DNA of 42,121 bases from Bacteroidales bacterium (GTDB lineage: Bacteria > Bacteroidota > Bacteroidia > Bacteroidales > CAIWKO01). This document shows positions 16,654 to 25,204 of the stretch, one piece after another (the stretch's first letter is position 1; every line of letters begins with the position of its first letter). The notes below the pieces were generated by a model. It was not told the origin of the DNA. It saw only the letters and a program-made list of their open reading frames with translations, and searched no databases. Both the position numbers and the translations under genes were made by a program. The stretch is taken from contig JALOBU010000025.1 in assembly GCA_023228145.1 (NCBI GenBank), positions 1-42,121 of the forward strand. Direction: 5' to 3'.

Positions 16654-16665
16654 AAATGATAAATA

Positions 16666-16700
16666 AAAAAACCCCGTTTGCAAAGTAAACGGGGTTTTTT
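16666..16700 (-). terminator. Strong intrinsic terminator between gldJ and murF
   Basis: AAAAAACCCCGTTT (16666-16679), a 7-base loop and AAACGGGGTTTTTT (16687-16700) form a perfect 14-bp hairpin with A/T tracts on both sides. It could work in either direction, and on the minus strand it ends the gldJ transcript 20 bp after the stop codon. Confidence 0.85.
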
Positions 16701-16720
16701 GAAATTAAAAAATATTTTTT

Positions 16721-18196
16721 CTAATAGTTACCAACAGGACTACCCACACGTGTCATAGCACATCTGAAACCTATAAAATCTGTGGAAAGGTTTTCATCAA
16801 GATATTTTCTGTTTCCCGGGCTTAGCCAATATTGCCTGTCTCTCCAGGAACCACCTTTATACACACGAGCTTTATCGTTAATCATGGAATTAAATCCATA
16901 ATCATACATAACCGTGCCTTCGGTATCTTCCATATTGCTCCAGTCGTCAGTAGTTACTAAACTTGAAGTAACATCCCCATCAATGAAATTTCTATTATCA
17001 GCCTGACGGTAGTTCCTTCTATCTTTGCTTTCTTCAACAGTAACATCGCGCATAATAATTCTTCCAAGGCTATCTTTATCCTCCAGAACTCCATCAGCAT
17101 CTTTAACCTGTGTCTGGTAAACATTTCCCCTGAATGACCTGAAGTCAGAAAAATCTTCAAAAGATAAAGGTCTGTATACATCCATCACCCATTCCGAAAC
17201 ATTACCTGCCATACAATATAAACCATAATCATTAGGCCAGTAAGCATAAACGGGAGCTGTAATATCGGCGGCATCATTCAGGTTCCCGGCAACACCCATG
17301 TTATCGCCGCGGCCGCGTTTAAAGTTAGCAACAAAATCACCAAGATTGTTGGTTCTATCATTACGTGAAATATGGCCGTTCCATGGATAAATTCTGCGTT
17401 CAATAACACGTTCATAAATAGTATTTCCAATAAGTCCCAAAGCAGCAAATTCCCATTCGGCTTCCGTAGGCAGACGGTATTTAGGTAAAAGAATACCGTC
17501 TTCCATACGCACTTTACGTGTTCCTGAACCGTTGGGATCCATATCATACAGGTCATTTTTCACCATGCCTTCATATTGTCCGGCCAGATAAGCATCCGTA
17601 TTAAAGTTTTCTTCGTTCTGCTGGTTGGGATCCATTTTTAAAATACCTTCACGCATCAAAATATATTCGTTTACACGGTCGGTTCTCCAATTACAATAAT
17701 CAGCAGCCTGTACCCAGCTTACACCAACTACCGGGTAATCACGATAAGATGGGTGGCGAAGGTAGTAATCAACCAAAGGCTCATTATATGCCAGTCTTTC
17801 ACGCCACACCAAAGTGTCAGGCAGGCGTTTTTGCAAAACTTCAGGATAATCTATACCAAAGACCCTTTTTGTCCAATACAAAAATTCCAAATAATCAATG
17901 TTTCTGATTTCAGTCTGGTCCATATAAAAAGATGATACCGTTATCCTTCTGGGAATATTATCCCAGTCGTACAATACATCCTGCTCTGTGCGGCCCATGA
18001 CAAAAGTACCACCTTCAATAAGTACCAAACCAGGTCCTGTTTCCTGTTCTTCATAAGGTACTACTTCAAATCCGCCGTTTTTCGGGTTATTATATTCCCA
18101 TGCAGTGGTATTCGACAAGTTTTTTTTGCACGAATTCATTAACAATACAACCGAAGCTGCAACTGTTAGTAAACTGATGATTTTCTTGAAACGCAT
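16721..18196 (-). CDS. gldJ: Gliding motility / T9SS lipoprotein GldJ
   Basis: A 491-residue outer-membrane lipoprotein with a FGE-sulfatase (SUMF1-like) domain. The lipobox LLMNSC places the lipidated Cys at residue 23. The domain shows LIEGGTFVMGRTEQD (~57-71), PVVGVSWVQAADYCNWR, YRLPTEAEWEFAA, AGNVSEWVMDVY and the closing GGSW...IGFRC. The paired active-site cysteines of true formylglycine-generating enzymes are not seen, so the fold is structural. Similarity in the mature N-terminus (NNPKNGGFEV) favours GldJ over its relative GldK. In Flavobacterium johnsoniae GldJ is needed for gliding and T9SS function. It follows the PorP/SprF gene by 30 bp and ends in an intrinsic terminator. Confidence 0.88.
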   Translation of the reverse strand: MRFKKIISLLTVAASVVLLMNSCKKNLSNTTAWEYNNPKNGGFEVVPYEEQETGPGLVLIEGGTFVMGRTEQDVLYDWDNIPRRITVSSFYMDQTEIRNIDYLEFLYWTKRVFGIDYPEVLQKRLPDTLVWRERLAYNEPLVDYYLRHPSYRDYPVVGVSWVQAADYCNWRTDRVNEYILMREGILKMDPNQQNEENFNTDAYLAGQYEGMVKNDLYDMDPNGSGTRKVRMEDGILLPKYRLPTEAEWEFAALGLIGNTIYERVIERRIYPWNGHISRNDRTNNLGDFVANFKRGRGDNMGVAGNLNDAADITAPVYAYWPNDYGLYCMAGNVSEWVMDVYRPLSFEDFSDFRSFRGNVYQTQVKDADGVLEDKDSLGRIIMRDVTVEESKDRRNYRQADNRNFIDGDVTSSLVTTDDWSNMEDTEGTVMYDYGFNSMINDKARVYKGGSWRDRQYWLSPGNRKYLDENLSTDFIGFRCAMTRVGSPVGNY

Positions 18197-18226
18197 ATTT
18201 TATTTGTTTTTGTTTTAATAATATAA

Positions 18227-19210
18227 CTAAAATGAAGGACAATTTATTGCTCTGACTCTCTTTGACGGAGGTTTACAATTAAATTGCAAAGCAAAAGAAA
18301 CTTCATGAGCACCGCCAGTAGCATTTGTAAGTTTTGAAATTGTCAGGTCATAACTATAACCAATTTTAAACATACTAACTTGTAAACCCGCCATAAAAAT
18401 AATGGCATCTGAGTTTTTGAAGTTCTGCCTGAACCATATACCGCCTACAAAAGGATAGCGGTTAAAATACAATCCATAATTAATTTGCTGAAAATTCTGT
18501 TGCTGCATGAAAAGTATGTTGGGCGAGAGTGTGGCCGTATGTTCATTACTTCTGCGGCGCACTTTTTTTACCAGGTCAATGATACCACCGGCGTGCAGCG
18601 TAAATTTCATAGGCATACGACTTTTGCTGATAAATCCTTCGTCAGGTTTTGTAAGGTGATGTACTGCAAAACCTACAAAATACTTTTCTCCGTATCCCAG
18701 AATTCCCGCAGCGAAGTCAGCATTGGCTTTTGTAAGGCGTGCCGGAGGCAATTCATTGGTATTAAATACGAAACCATGCCTTTTATCTATCATATCAGGA
18801 AATGTCAGCTTTTGCCAGTCGAGTTTTTTCTGGAAATATGTAGCCTGTAAAGCCATTTTCATTGAAAACTCACGGTTAACTTCGAGGCGGAACGAATACA
18901 TAAAAGAAACTGTTGTTGTGTTCAGTATTCCCTGTCCTGCCCTGTCGGTATTTAGGAGCACGCCTATACCACCGGAAATTTTTTCGATATGTTGGTCGTA
19001 AGAAGCATTATAAGTAACATAAGTACCCGAAATAGACGGCCACTGGTCACGGAAATTCAGTATGACTCGCGGACAAAGTGTAGCACCTGCAAAAGCCGGG
19101 TTTAAATACAAAGGGTTAGCATAATATTGAGAAAAGTGAGGATCCTGTGCATAACTAACACTTCCAAAAGCAATAAACGCTAATAAAACTATTGTGTAAA
19201 GTTTTTTCAT
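18227..19210 (-). CDS. PorP/SprF-family T9SS outer-membrane protein
   Basis: A 327-residue beta-barrel protein of the PorP/SprF family. The signal peptide (MKKLYTIVLLAFIAFGSVSYA) is followed at once by the family hallmark QDPHFSQYYANPLYLNPAFAG. Later blocks include NFRDQWPSI and NPLYLNPAF-type turns, with a C-terminal strand pattern (HEVSFALQFNCK). Such proteins sit in the outer membrane and anchor the PorK/N ring or SprB-type adhesins. The ATG at 19210 gives the canonical leader; the in-frame start at 19267 would only add a non-leader segment. It is the first gene of a porP-gldJ unit divergent from porU copy 1. Assignment to a specific PorP or SprF is not possible because the family is large. 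Confidence 0.85.
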   Translation of the reverse strand: MKKLYTIVLLAFIAFGSVSYAQDPHFSQYYANPLYLNPAFAGATLCPRVILNFRDQWPSISGTYVTYNASYDQHIEKISGGIGVLLNTDRAGQGILNTTTVSFMYSFRLEVNREFSMKMALQATYFQKKLDWQKLTFPDMIDKRHGFVFNTNELPPARLTKANADFAAGILGYGEKYFVGFAVHHLTKPDEGFISKSRMPMKFTLHAGGIIDLVKKVRRRSNEHTATLSPNILFMQQQNFQQINYGLYFNRYPFVGGIWFRQNFKNSDAIIFMAGLQVSMFKIGYSYDLTISKLTNATGGAHEVSFALQFNCKPPSKRVRAINCPSF

Positions 19211-19264
19211 ATAAATATTTTTTGGTTCAAAACATAATAACGCAACATACTGTGTTAGTATTGG

Positions 19265-19272
19265 CAAAAATA
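19265..19272 (-). promoter_or_regulatory. Candidate -7 box of the porP/sprF-gldJ unit
   Basis: TATTTTTG on the minus strand fits TAnnTTTG, 54 bp upstream of the ATG at 19210, in the divergent intergenic region shared with porU copy 1. Confidence 0.35.
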
Positions 19273-19472
19273 CGCAAATTATTTGGTTTTTTCATTTACA
19301 ATAAAAATATCTTCGTTCCGTTATTATGAAAATATTTTGCTAAGCAAAAATAGCAATTTTTAACAAAAGCAAATATTTAATAAAATCTTTTTTTAACTTT
19401 TTTACTAAAAATTGCAGATAAAGTTACACAGAAAGAGATATTTTTTTAAAAAGCACCTATCAAATAAAAAAT

Positions 19473-19480
19473 TATTTTTG
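19473..19480 (+). promoter_or_regulatory. Candidate -7 box of porU copy 1
   Basis: TATTTTTG on the plus strand fits TAnnTTTG and lies 30 bp before the preferred ATG at 19511, which argues against an upstream TTG start at 19412. Confidence 0.35.
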
Positions 19481-19510
19481 CCCCTTAAAATCTTGAAATT
19501 AACCTTTATA

Positions 19511-22500
19511 ATGCTCAAAAGACACCTGATATTTTACTCCCTGTTGCTTATAGCTCTTTTCAATGTTTACCCTCAACAAAGACAAAGTCCTGATAAAAAT
19601 ACTGTGGTTTTAAAATGGAATGCCCCATTTAGCATGCAGTTGGCCGAAAATCTCAGCAGGCAATACCTGAATTTTGAGGGAGCCATATATCCGGATTCTA
19701 CAGATATGCCATATTTTTTTGGTATCTACGAAACAAATACTAACAATTTATTACCTGTTGCAGAAATATCGGACGAAAAATTCGCTGAAGTCCCTGAAAG
19801 CGATAAAAATATTATAAAGAACTTCGAGAACTATTTAACAGAAAATATCAAAATACATTCTGAAATAAGCTATCGCAATAAAAAACAATATGTTACACTT
19901 TCTTTTCTTCCTTTTCGAAAAAACCCCGTTACAGGAAAAACAGAACGTTTGCTGTCATTTCGTTATCATATAAACTACAAAATGCCTAAAACCTCTGAAC
20001 TACCCCTGAAAGCCAGGCCATATGCTTCCAATTCCGTGTTAAGCTCAGGTAATTGGTATATGTTTAAGGTTTACAAAACCGGTTTGCATATTATCACTTT
20101 TTCGGATCTGGAAGAGCTGGGATTGAATCCTTACAATCTTGATCCGAGAAACATAAGAATTTATGGTAACGGAGGCCAGATGCTCCCTGAAGATAACAGC
20201 AAATTCCGTTTTGATGATTTGCAGGAAAATGCCATAATGGTCAATGGGGAATCAGATGGTATTTTTAACCAGAACGATTATATTGTTTTTTATGCTAAAG
20301 GGCCGGAATCCTGGTCTCATGACAGTGCTAATAATATTTTTAATCATAGTATTAATAAATATTCTAAAACTTCAGCCTATTTTATTACAATTAGTCTGGG
20401 CCCGGGCAAGCGCATTACGGGAATACCTTCCCTGTCTGCCCCTGCCGACTTTACAGCAACTACATTTAATGATTATGCTTTTTATGAAAATGATTCACTC
20501 AACCTGATTAAATCCGGCAGGGAATTTTACGGGGAAGTTTTTGATATGACTACCAGCCGTTCATTTTCTTTTAACTTTCCAAACATTGTTGGGGGCAGCC
20601 CTATATTTATGAAAACTTCTTCCCTGGCACGTTCTGTTAACATCCCTACAAATTTCAAAATATACGCAAACGGCACCAAGATTCTTGATTATAATATTTC
20701 AGCTGTTTCATCGAGTTACACATCCAATTACGCTAATGTTGATACTAACAGCACAACTTTTTCGGCCACCAGCCCGCTAACTATCCAAATAAATTATTTT
20801 AAAAACGGCAATTCAAATGCGGTTGGCTGGCTTGATTACATTGAATTAAATGCCGTGCGTTCCCTTACATTTTCTTCCGGCCAGATGGCTTTCAGAAATC
20901 AACAAAGTATTGGGAAAGGAGTTACCGAATTTATTATCAGCAATGCTTCGGCAGCAGTTACTGTATGGGATGTTACTGATTTTACTGAGCCAAAAAAAAT
21001 AAATACAACTGTAAATGGCTCTGAAATTTCATTCCGTGTACAGACAGATTCTTTAAAGGAGTTTGTTGCCTTTAGCGGGACATCTTTATATCCAATAAGC
21101 AAGCAAGGCAGAGTAGATAATCAGAATTTGCACGGACTTGGGCAATATGATATGGTGATTGTTTCACATCCGGCGTTTGTTTCTGAAGCCGGACGTATTG
21201 CCAATATGCACAGTGAAAATGATAACCTGACTGCTGTTGTTGTTACGCCACAGGCAATTTATAACGAGTTTTCTTCGGGCAATCAGGACATAACAGCCAT
21301 CAAAGATTTTGTCAAGATGTTATACGACCGTGCAGGTTCTAATACGGAACTTCAGCCAAAATTTCTCCTGCTTATGGGAGATGCTTCTTATGATTATCTG
21401 AACCGGGTGAGCGACAATACAAATTATGTCCCTACATACCAAACATCCAATTCCCTGGACCCGACAAGTTCTTTTTTAACGGATGATTACTTTGGTTTTC
21501 TCGACGACACTGAGAGCGGAGCATATAATAACCAGCTGGATATCTCCATTGGCAGAATACCCGTTAAAAGTGCGGATGAAGCAAAAGCAGTTACAGACAA
21601 GATTTTAAGTTATACAGCAAAATACAACCTTTCAAATGGCGGCTCTTCATGCTCTGATTTTTCGAACAGCATCTCCAACTTTGCTGACTGGAGGAACATT
21701 GTATGTTTTGTTGCCGATGATGCAGATGTTCCAGGAGAAAATTTTATGGGGCAATCCGAAAACATTGCAGTATTTGTTGATACGGTTTACAACAACATCA
21801 ACATTGACAAAATATACATGGATGCATACACACAGGTATCAACTCCGGGAGGGCAGCGTTATCCTGATGTTACAGATGCCATCAACAAACGTGTTGCCAA
21901 AGGAGCTTTGATTATCAATTATATTGGGCATGGCGGCGAAATAGGCTGGGCGCATGAAGCCATATTAGGATTAACAGATATTAACAGCTGGTCGAATAAA
22001 AATAACCTGCCTTTTTTCGTTACCGCCACCTGTGAGTTCAGCCGTTTTGACGACCCCGCTCGCACTTCAGCGGGGGAATTTGTGCTTTTAAATTCCGGAG
22101 GAGGCAGTATCGGACTTTTCACAACCACCCGCCTCGCTTTCGCCGGTTCAAATTATTCTCTGAACTTTAATTTTTTCAATAATATTTTCAAAAAAACGTC
22201 CGGAATATATCCTTATATCGGTGATGTTATTAAATCATCTAAAAACGCCATGGGATGTAGCTCCCCTATCAGCAATTTCAGCTTGCTTGGTGACCCGGCA
22301 CTCAGGCTATCTTACCCAAAATACAATATTGTTACTACAGAAATAAACAACCATCCTGTTGCCGGTCTAAGCGATACCGTCAAAGCCATGGAAAAGGTAA
22401 GCATTTCAGGTTACGTTGCAGACAATTCAGGCGTAAAACTTACAAATTATAACGGAATACTATACCCGAGCATTTTTGATAAAAAAACGCAGCTGGTTTC

Positions 22501-23398
22501 AAATGGCAATGATGCCGGGTATCCGCAATCGTTCAGCCTTCAGAAAAATATTATTTACAAAGGAAAGGTCAGCGTAAATAACGGCGATTTCAAATTCAGT
22601 TTTGTTGTACCCAAAGATATCGCTTACAATTTCGGTAAAGGCAGGGTGAGTTATTATTCTCAGAATAATACTGAAGATGCTAATGGCTATTATGAAAACT
22701 TTATCATCGGCGGAACCAGCAATCAGGAAATCACCGACATTGACGGGCCGGAAATTAAAATCTATTTTAACGACACAAAATTTGTTCCTGGCGGTATTAC
22801 CAATAAAAATCCTTTGTTGCTTGCGTATCTCAGCGACTCTGCCGGGCTGAACACCATCGGCAACGGAATCGGGCACGACATTTCTGCTGTACTGGATGAT
22901 AATACCGAGAACACCATTTCGCTGAATGATTATTATGAATCTGACCTTGACACATATCAGAGCGGTATAGTAAAATACCCTTTTACAGGCCTTGACGAAG
23001 GAACCCATAAATTATTGTTAAAAGCATGGGATATCTATAACAACTCTGCTGAGGCAGAAATAGATTTTATTGTAGCAGAAACAGCCGATTTAGCCTTAGA
23101 CCATGTTTTGAACTACCCTAATCCTTTTACAACCTACACAGAATTCTGGTTCGAACATAACCAGCCCTGCTGCGGACTTGAAGTGCTGGTACAGATATTT
23201 ACCGTATCGGGCAAACTGATAAAAACCATCAACACCACTGTTGCCACTAATGGATTCAGGGCTGACCCCATACCCTGGGATGGTAGGGACGACTTCGGCG
23301 ATCCTATCGGGAAAGGCGTATATATTTATAACCTAAAAGTTAAAAATAACAACGGCCAGCTTGCTCAGAAAATGGAGAAACTTGTTATTTTGAAATAA
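19511..23398 (+). CDS. porU: PorU-like T9SS sortase, copy 1 (long form)
   Basis: A 1295-residue secreted gingipain-fold (C25) protein. A signal peptide (MLKRHLIFYSLLLIALFNVYP) precedes an N-terminal region of ~150 residues. The PorU body starts at LSSGNWYMFKV (~176) with the IYGNGGQMLPE motif. The C25 catalytic domain carries His807 (YIGHGGE) and Cys841 (TATCEFSRFD), 34 residues apart. A C-terminal FlgD-like/CTD domain starts near NYPNPFTTYTEF. PorU cleaves sorting domains from T9SS cargo and attaches it to A-LPS at the surface. I chose the ATG at 19511 because it gives the leader and follows a -7 box. It is divergent from porP-gldJ and convergent with folC (8 bp apart). The N-terminal extension is absent from copy 2. 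Confidence 0.88.
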   Translation: MLKRHLIFYSLLLIALFNVYPQQRQSPDKNTVVLKWNAPFSMQLAENLSRQYLNFEGAIYPDSTDMPYFFGIYETNTNNLLPVAEISDEKFAEVPESDKNIIKNFENYLTENIKIHSEISYRNKKQYVTLSFLPFRKNPVTGKTERLLSFRYHINYKMPKTSELPLKARPYASNSVLSSGNWYMFKVYKTGLHIITFSDLEELGLNPYNLDPRNIRIYGNGGQMLPEDNSKFRFDDLQENAIMVNGESDGIFNQNDYIVFYAKGPESWSHDSANNIFNHSINKYSKTSAYFITISLGPGKRITGIPSLSAPADFTATTFNDYAFYENDSLNLIKSGREFYGEVFDMTTSRSFSFNFPNIVGGSPIFMKTSSLARSVNIPTNFKIYANGTKILDYNISAVSSSYTSNYANVDTNSTTFSATSPLTIQINYFKNGNSNAVGWLDYIELNAVRSLTFSSGQMAFRNQQSIGKGVTEFIISNASAAVTVWDVTDFTEPKKINTTVNGSEISFRVQTDSLKEFVAFSGTSLYPISKQGRVDNQNLHGLGQYDMVIVSHPAFVSEAGRIANMHSENDNLTAVVVTPQAIYNEFSSGNQDITAIKDFVKMLYDRAGSNTELQPKFLLLMGDASYDYLNRVSDNTNYVPTYQTSNSLDPTSSFLTDDYFGFLDDTESGAYNNQLDISIGRIPVKSADEAKAVTDKILSYTAKYNLSNGGSSCSDFSNSISNFADWRNIVCFVADDADVPGENFMGQSENIAVFVDTVYNNINIDKIYMDAYTQVSTPGGQRYPDVTDAINKRVAKGALIINYIGHGGEIGWAHEAILGLTDINSWSNKNNLPFFVTATCEFSRFDDPARTSAGEFVLLNSGGGSIGLFTTTRLAFAGSNYSLNFNFFNNIFKKTSGIYPYIGDVIKSSKNAMGCSSPISNFSLLGDPALRLSYPKYNIVTTEINNHPVAGLSDTVKAMEKVSISGYVADNSGVKLTNYNGILYPSIFDKKTQLVSNGNDAGYPQSFSLQKNIIYKGKVSVNNGDFKFSFVVPKDIAYNFGKGRVSYYSQNNTEDANGYYENFIIGGTSNQEITDIDGPEIKIYFNDTKFVPGGITNKNPLLLAYLSDSAGLNTIGNGIGHDISAVLDDNTENTISLNDYYESDLDTYQSGIVKYPFTGLDEGTHKLLLKAWDIYNNSAEAEIDFIVAETADLALDHVLNYPNPFTTYTEFWFEHNQPCCGLEVLVQIFTVSGKLIKTINTTVATNGFRADPIPWDGRDDFGDPIGKGVYIYNLKVKNNNGQLAQKMEKLVILK

Positions 23399-23406
23399 TG
23401 TGGCAC

Positions 23407-24705
23407 TCAAACCACTTCGGCAACTACAAAAATACTACCGCCTATAAAAATAACATCATCAGCATGTGCTTGTTGCATCGCTTCTTTGTATGCATGCTTA
23501 ACACTATTATAAGCTTCACCTTGTAAACAAAAACTTTCGGCCTGGGATTTCAGTATGGAAGCATCAAGTCCACGGGGAATATCCGCTTTACAAAAATAAT
23601 ATACAGCATCCTTTGGCAATAATTTCAGGATTCCTGAAATATCTTTATCATTCACCATGCCGAACACAATGTGCAGCTTTCTGAGTTTCATTTTTTTCAA
23701 TTGACGTACAACAATTTTTATCCCGTCATGGTTATGCCCTGTATCGCAAATGGTAAGCGGTTTATTTGCAAGAAGCTGCCAACGCCCTTGCAGGCCGGTA
23801 TTGGTTACTACATTTTTAAGCCCTTTAAATATGGCTTCATCAAGAATTTTGTAACCCTGTTTTATTAAATGTTCCAAACCAGCAAAAACTGTCTGAATAT
23901 TTTCTGTCTGATAGCTGCCTCCCAGCGCGCAATGCAAACTTTTGTGCATCAGTTTACCATGCCTGTATATATCAAAAATGCTCTCAAATGAAATACCATT
24001 TCCATTGTTAAAATTCCTGACTTTATATATGTTGTCGGCAAAACATATTTCTGTATTTTTCTCCAATGCCTTTTGCTCAAAAATATCTTTTGTATGATGC
24101 TGTGTTTTACCAATTATTACCGGAACTCCGGATTTAATGATGCCCGCTTTTTCTACAGCAATTTTTTTCAGTGTGTCGCCTAAAAACTGTGTATGGTCAA
24201 AACCAATATAAGTGATTACAGAAAGAATGGAACGGATAATATTTGTAGAATCCAGCCTCCCCCCCATTCCTGTTTCCACGACTGCAATATCAACTTTATT
24301 TTCTGAAAAATATTCCATTGCGATGGCGAAAGCCATTTCAAAAAAAGAGGGGTTGATAGTTTCAAAATCTTTTTTATATTTTGTCACAAAAGCGACCACC
24401 CTGCTTTTGGAAATCATTTTTCCATTAATACGGATACGTTCGCGGAAATCCTTCAGGTGAGGCGAAGTATAAAGTCCTGTTTTGTAACCGCTTTCCTGCA
24501 GTATAGATGCCAACATATGCGATACTGAACCTTTTCCGTTAGTGCCTGCTATGTGTATAGATGGGAAATTAACCTCAGGCTTACCAGTCAGATTGCTTAA
24601 TGCGTGAGTATTATCAAGGTTGGCTTTGTATGCTGCCATACCGATGCGATGAAACATGGGCAGGCAATCATACATGTAATTTAAAATTTGAAGATATTTA
24701 CTCAT
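23407..24705 (-). CDS. folC: Folylpolyglutamate synthase / dihydrofolate synthase
   Basis: A 432-residue FolC of the Mur-ligase superfamily, which makes dihydrofolate from dihydropteroate and adds glutamates to folates in the cytoplasm. The P-loop IHIAGTNGKGS (50-60) is followed by TSPHLKDFRERI, ETGMGGRLDSTN, ITYIGFDHTQFLG, EKAGIIK and the C-terminal DTGHNHDGI block, all in the family order. It is flanked by porU copy 1 (convergent, 8 bp) and a 0.5-kb non-coding stretch. Confidence 0.95.
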   Translation of the reverse strand: MSKYLQILNYMYDCLPMFHRIGMAAYKANLDNTHALSNLTGKPEVNFPSIHIAGTNGKGSVSHMLASILQESGYKTGLYTSPHLKDFRERIRINGKMISKSRVVAFVTKYKKDFETINPSFFEMAFAIAMEYFSENKVDIAVVETGMGGRLDSTNIIRSILSVITYIGFDHTQFLGDTLKKIAVEKAGIIKSGVPVIIGKTQHHTKDIFEQKALEKNTEICFADNIYKVRNFNNGNGISFESIFDIYRHGKLMHKSLHCALGGSYQTENIQTVFAGLEHLIKQGYKILDEAIFKGLKNVVTNTGLQGRWQLLANKPLTICDTGHNHDGIKIVVRQLKKMKLRKLHIVFGMVNDKDISGILKLLPKDAVYYFCKADIPRGLDASILKSQAESFCLQGEAYNSVKHAYKEAMQQAHADDVIFIGGSIFVVAEVV

Positions 24706-25204
24706 CGGAAAATTGACAAAAAGAACCGAACAAAATTAAACCTATTTATCACTACATAAGTAAAATGATAAACATTTTACAGATTAATCAATACCATTAT
24801 TCATAGACTTATTGAACACAATTTATTACTATTCATGTTATCAGATTCTTCGAATCCCGATACAATAAGAAGTAAAGTAAATATTTAATAAATATTAACG
24901 GTAGGTTGTCTTAATGCTCAAATAAGCATGATTGGTTTCAAAAATATGTGAATGACTACCAGCGACTCCAGATGTTTTAACACGTTTAGTATTATTGCCG
25001 TATCCAAATGCAAAAAGCACACTGCCACTGGCTTCTGTCGCTTTTGCTCCCTTTATGACATCGTTCCATTTCCATTTGATGCATACCATGATATGATGAC
25101 AGCATTATCATTTTCAAAACCAATTATATGGGCTATTCCGTAATACGTTTAAAAATCAACTTTTTTGCAATATATTTATTACTTTGTTTTTCTTTGCACT
25201 CGAT
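24706..25204. other. Intergenic stretch with a possible protein remnant
   Basis: No intact gene was recognised. On the minus strand a 64-codon open frame (25089-24895) ends in protein-like sequence (GSVLFAFGYGNNTKRVKTSG, then AGSHSHIFETNHAYLSIKTT). A second frame just upstream gives ~30 codons (YYGIAHIIGFENDNAVIISW) ending in a stop at about 25054. The two may be pieces of one frame-shifted, truncated gene. The left ~180 bp is AT-rich with no recognisable signal. Confidence 0.3.

Noticed and set aside
22499..23008. 169-codon frame antisense to porU copy 1
   Set aside because: Lies wholly within the PorU coding region, whose protein sequence is clearly conserved; it is a shadow frame.
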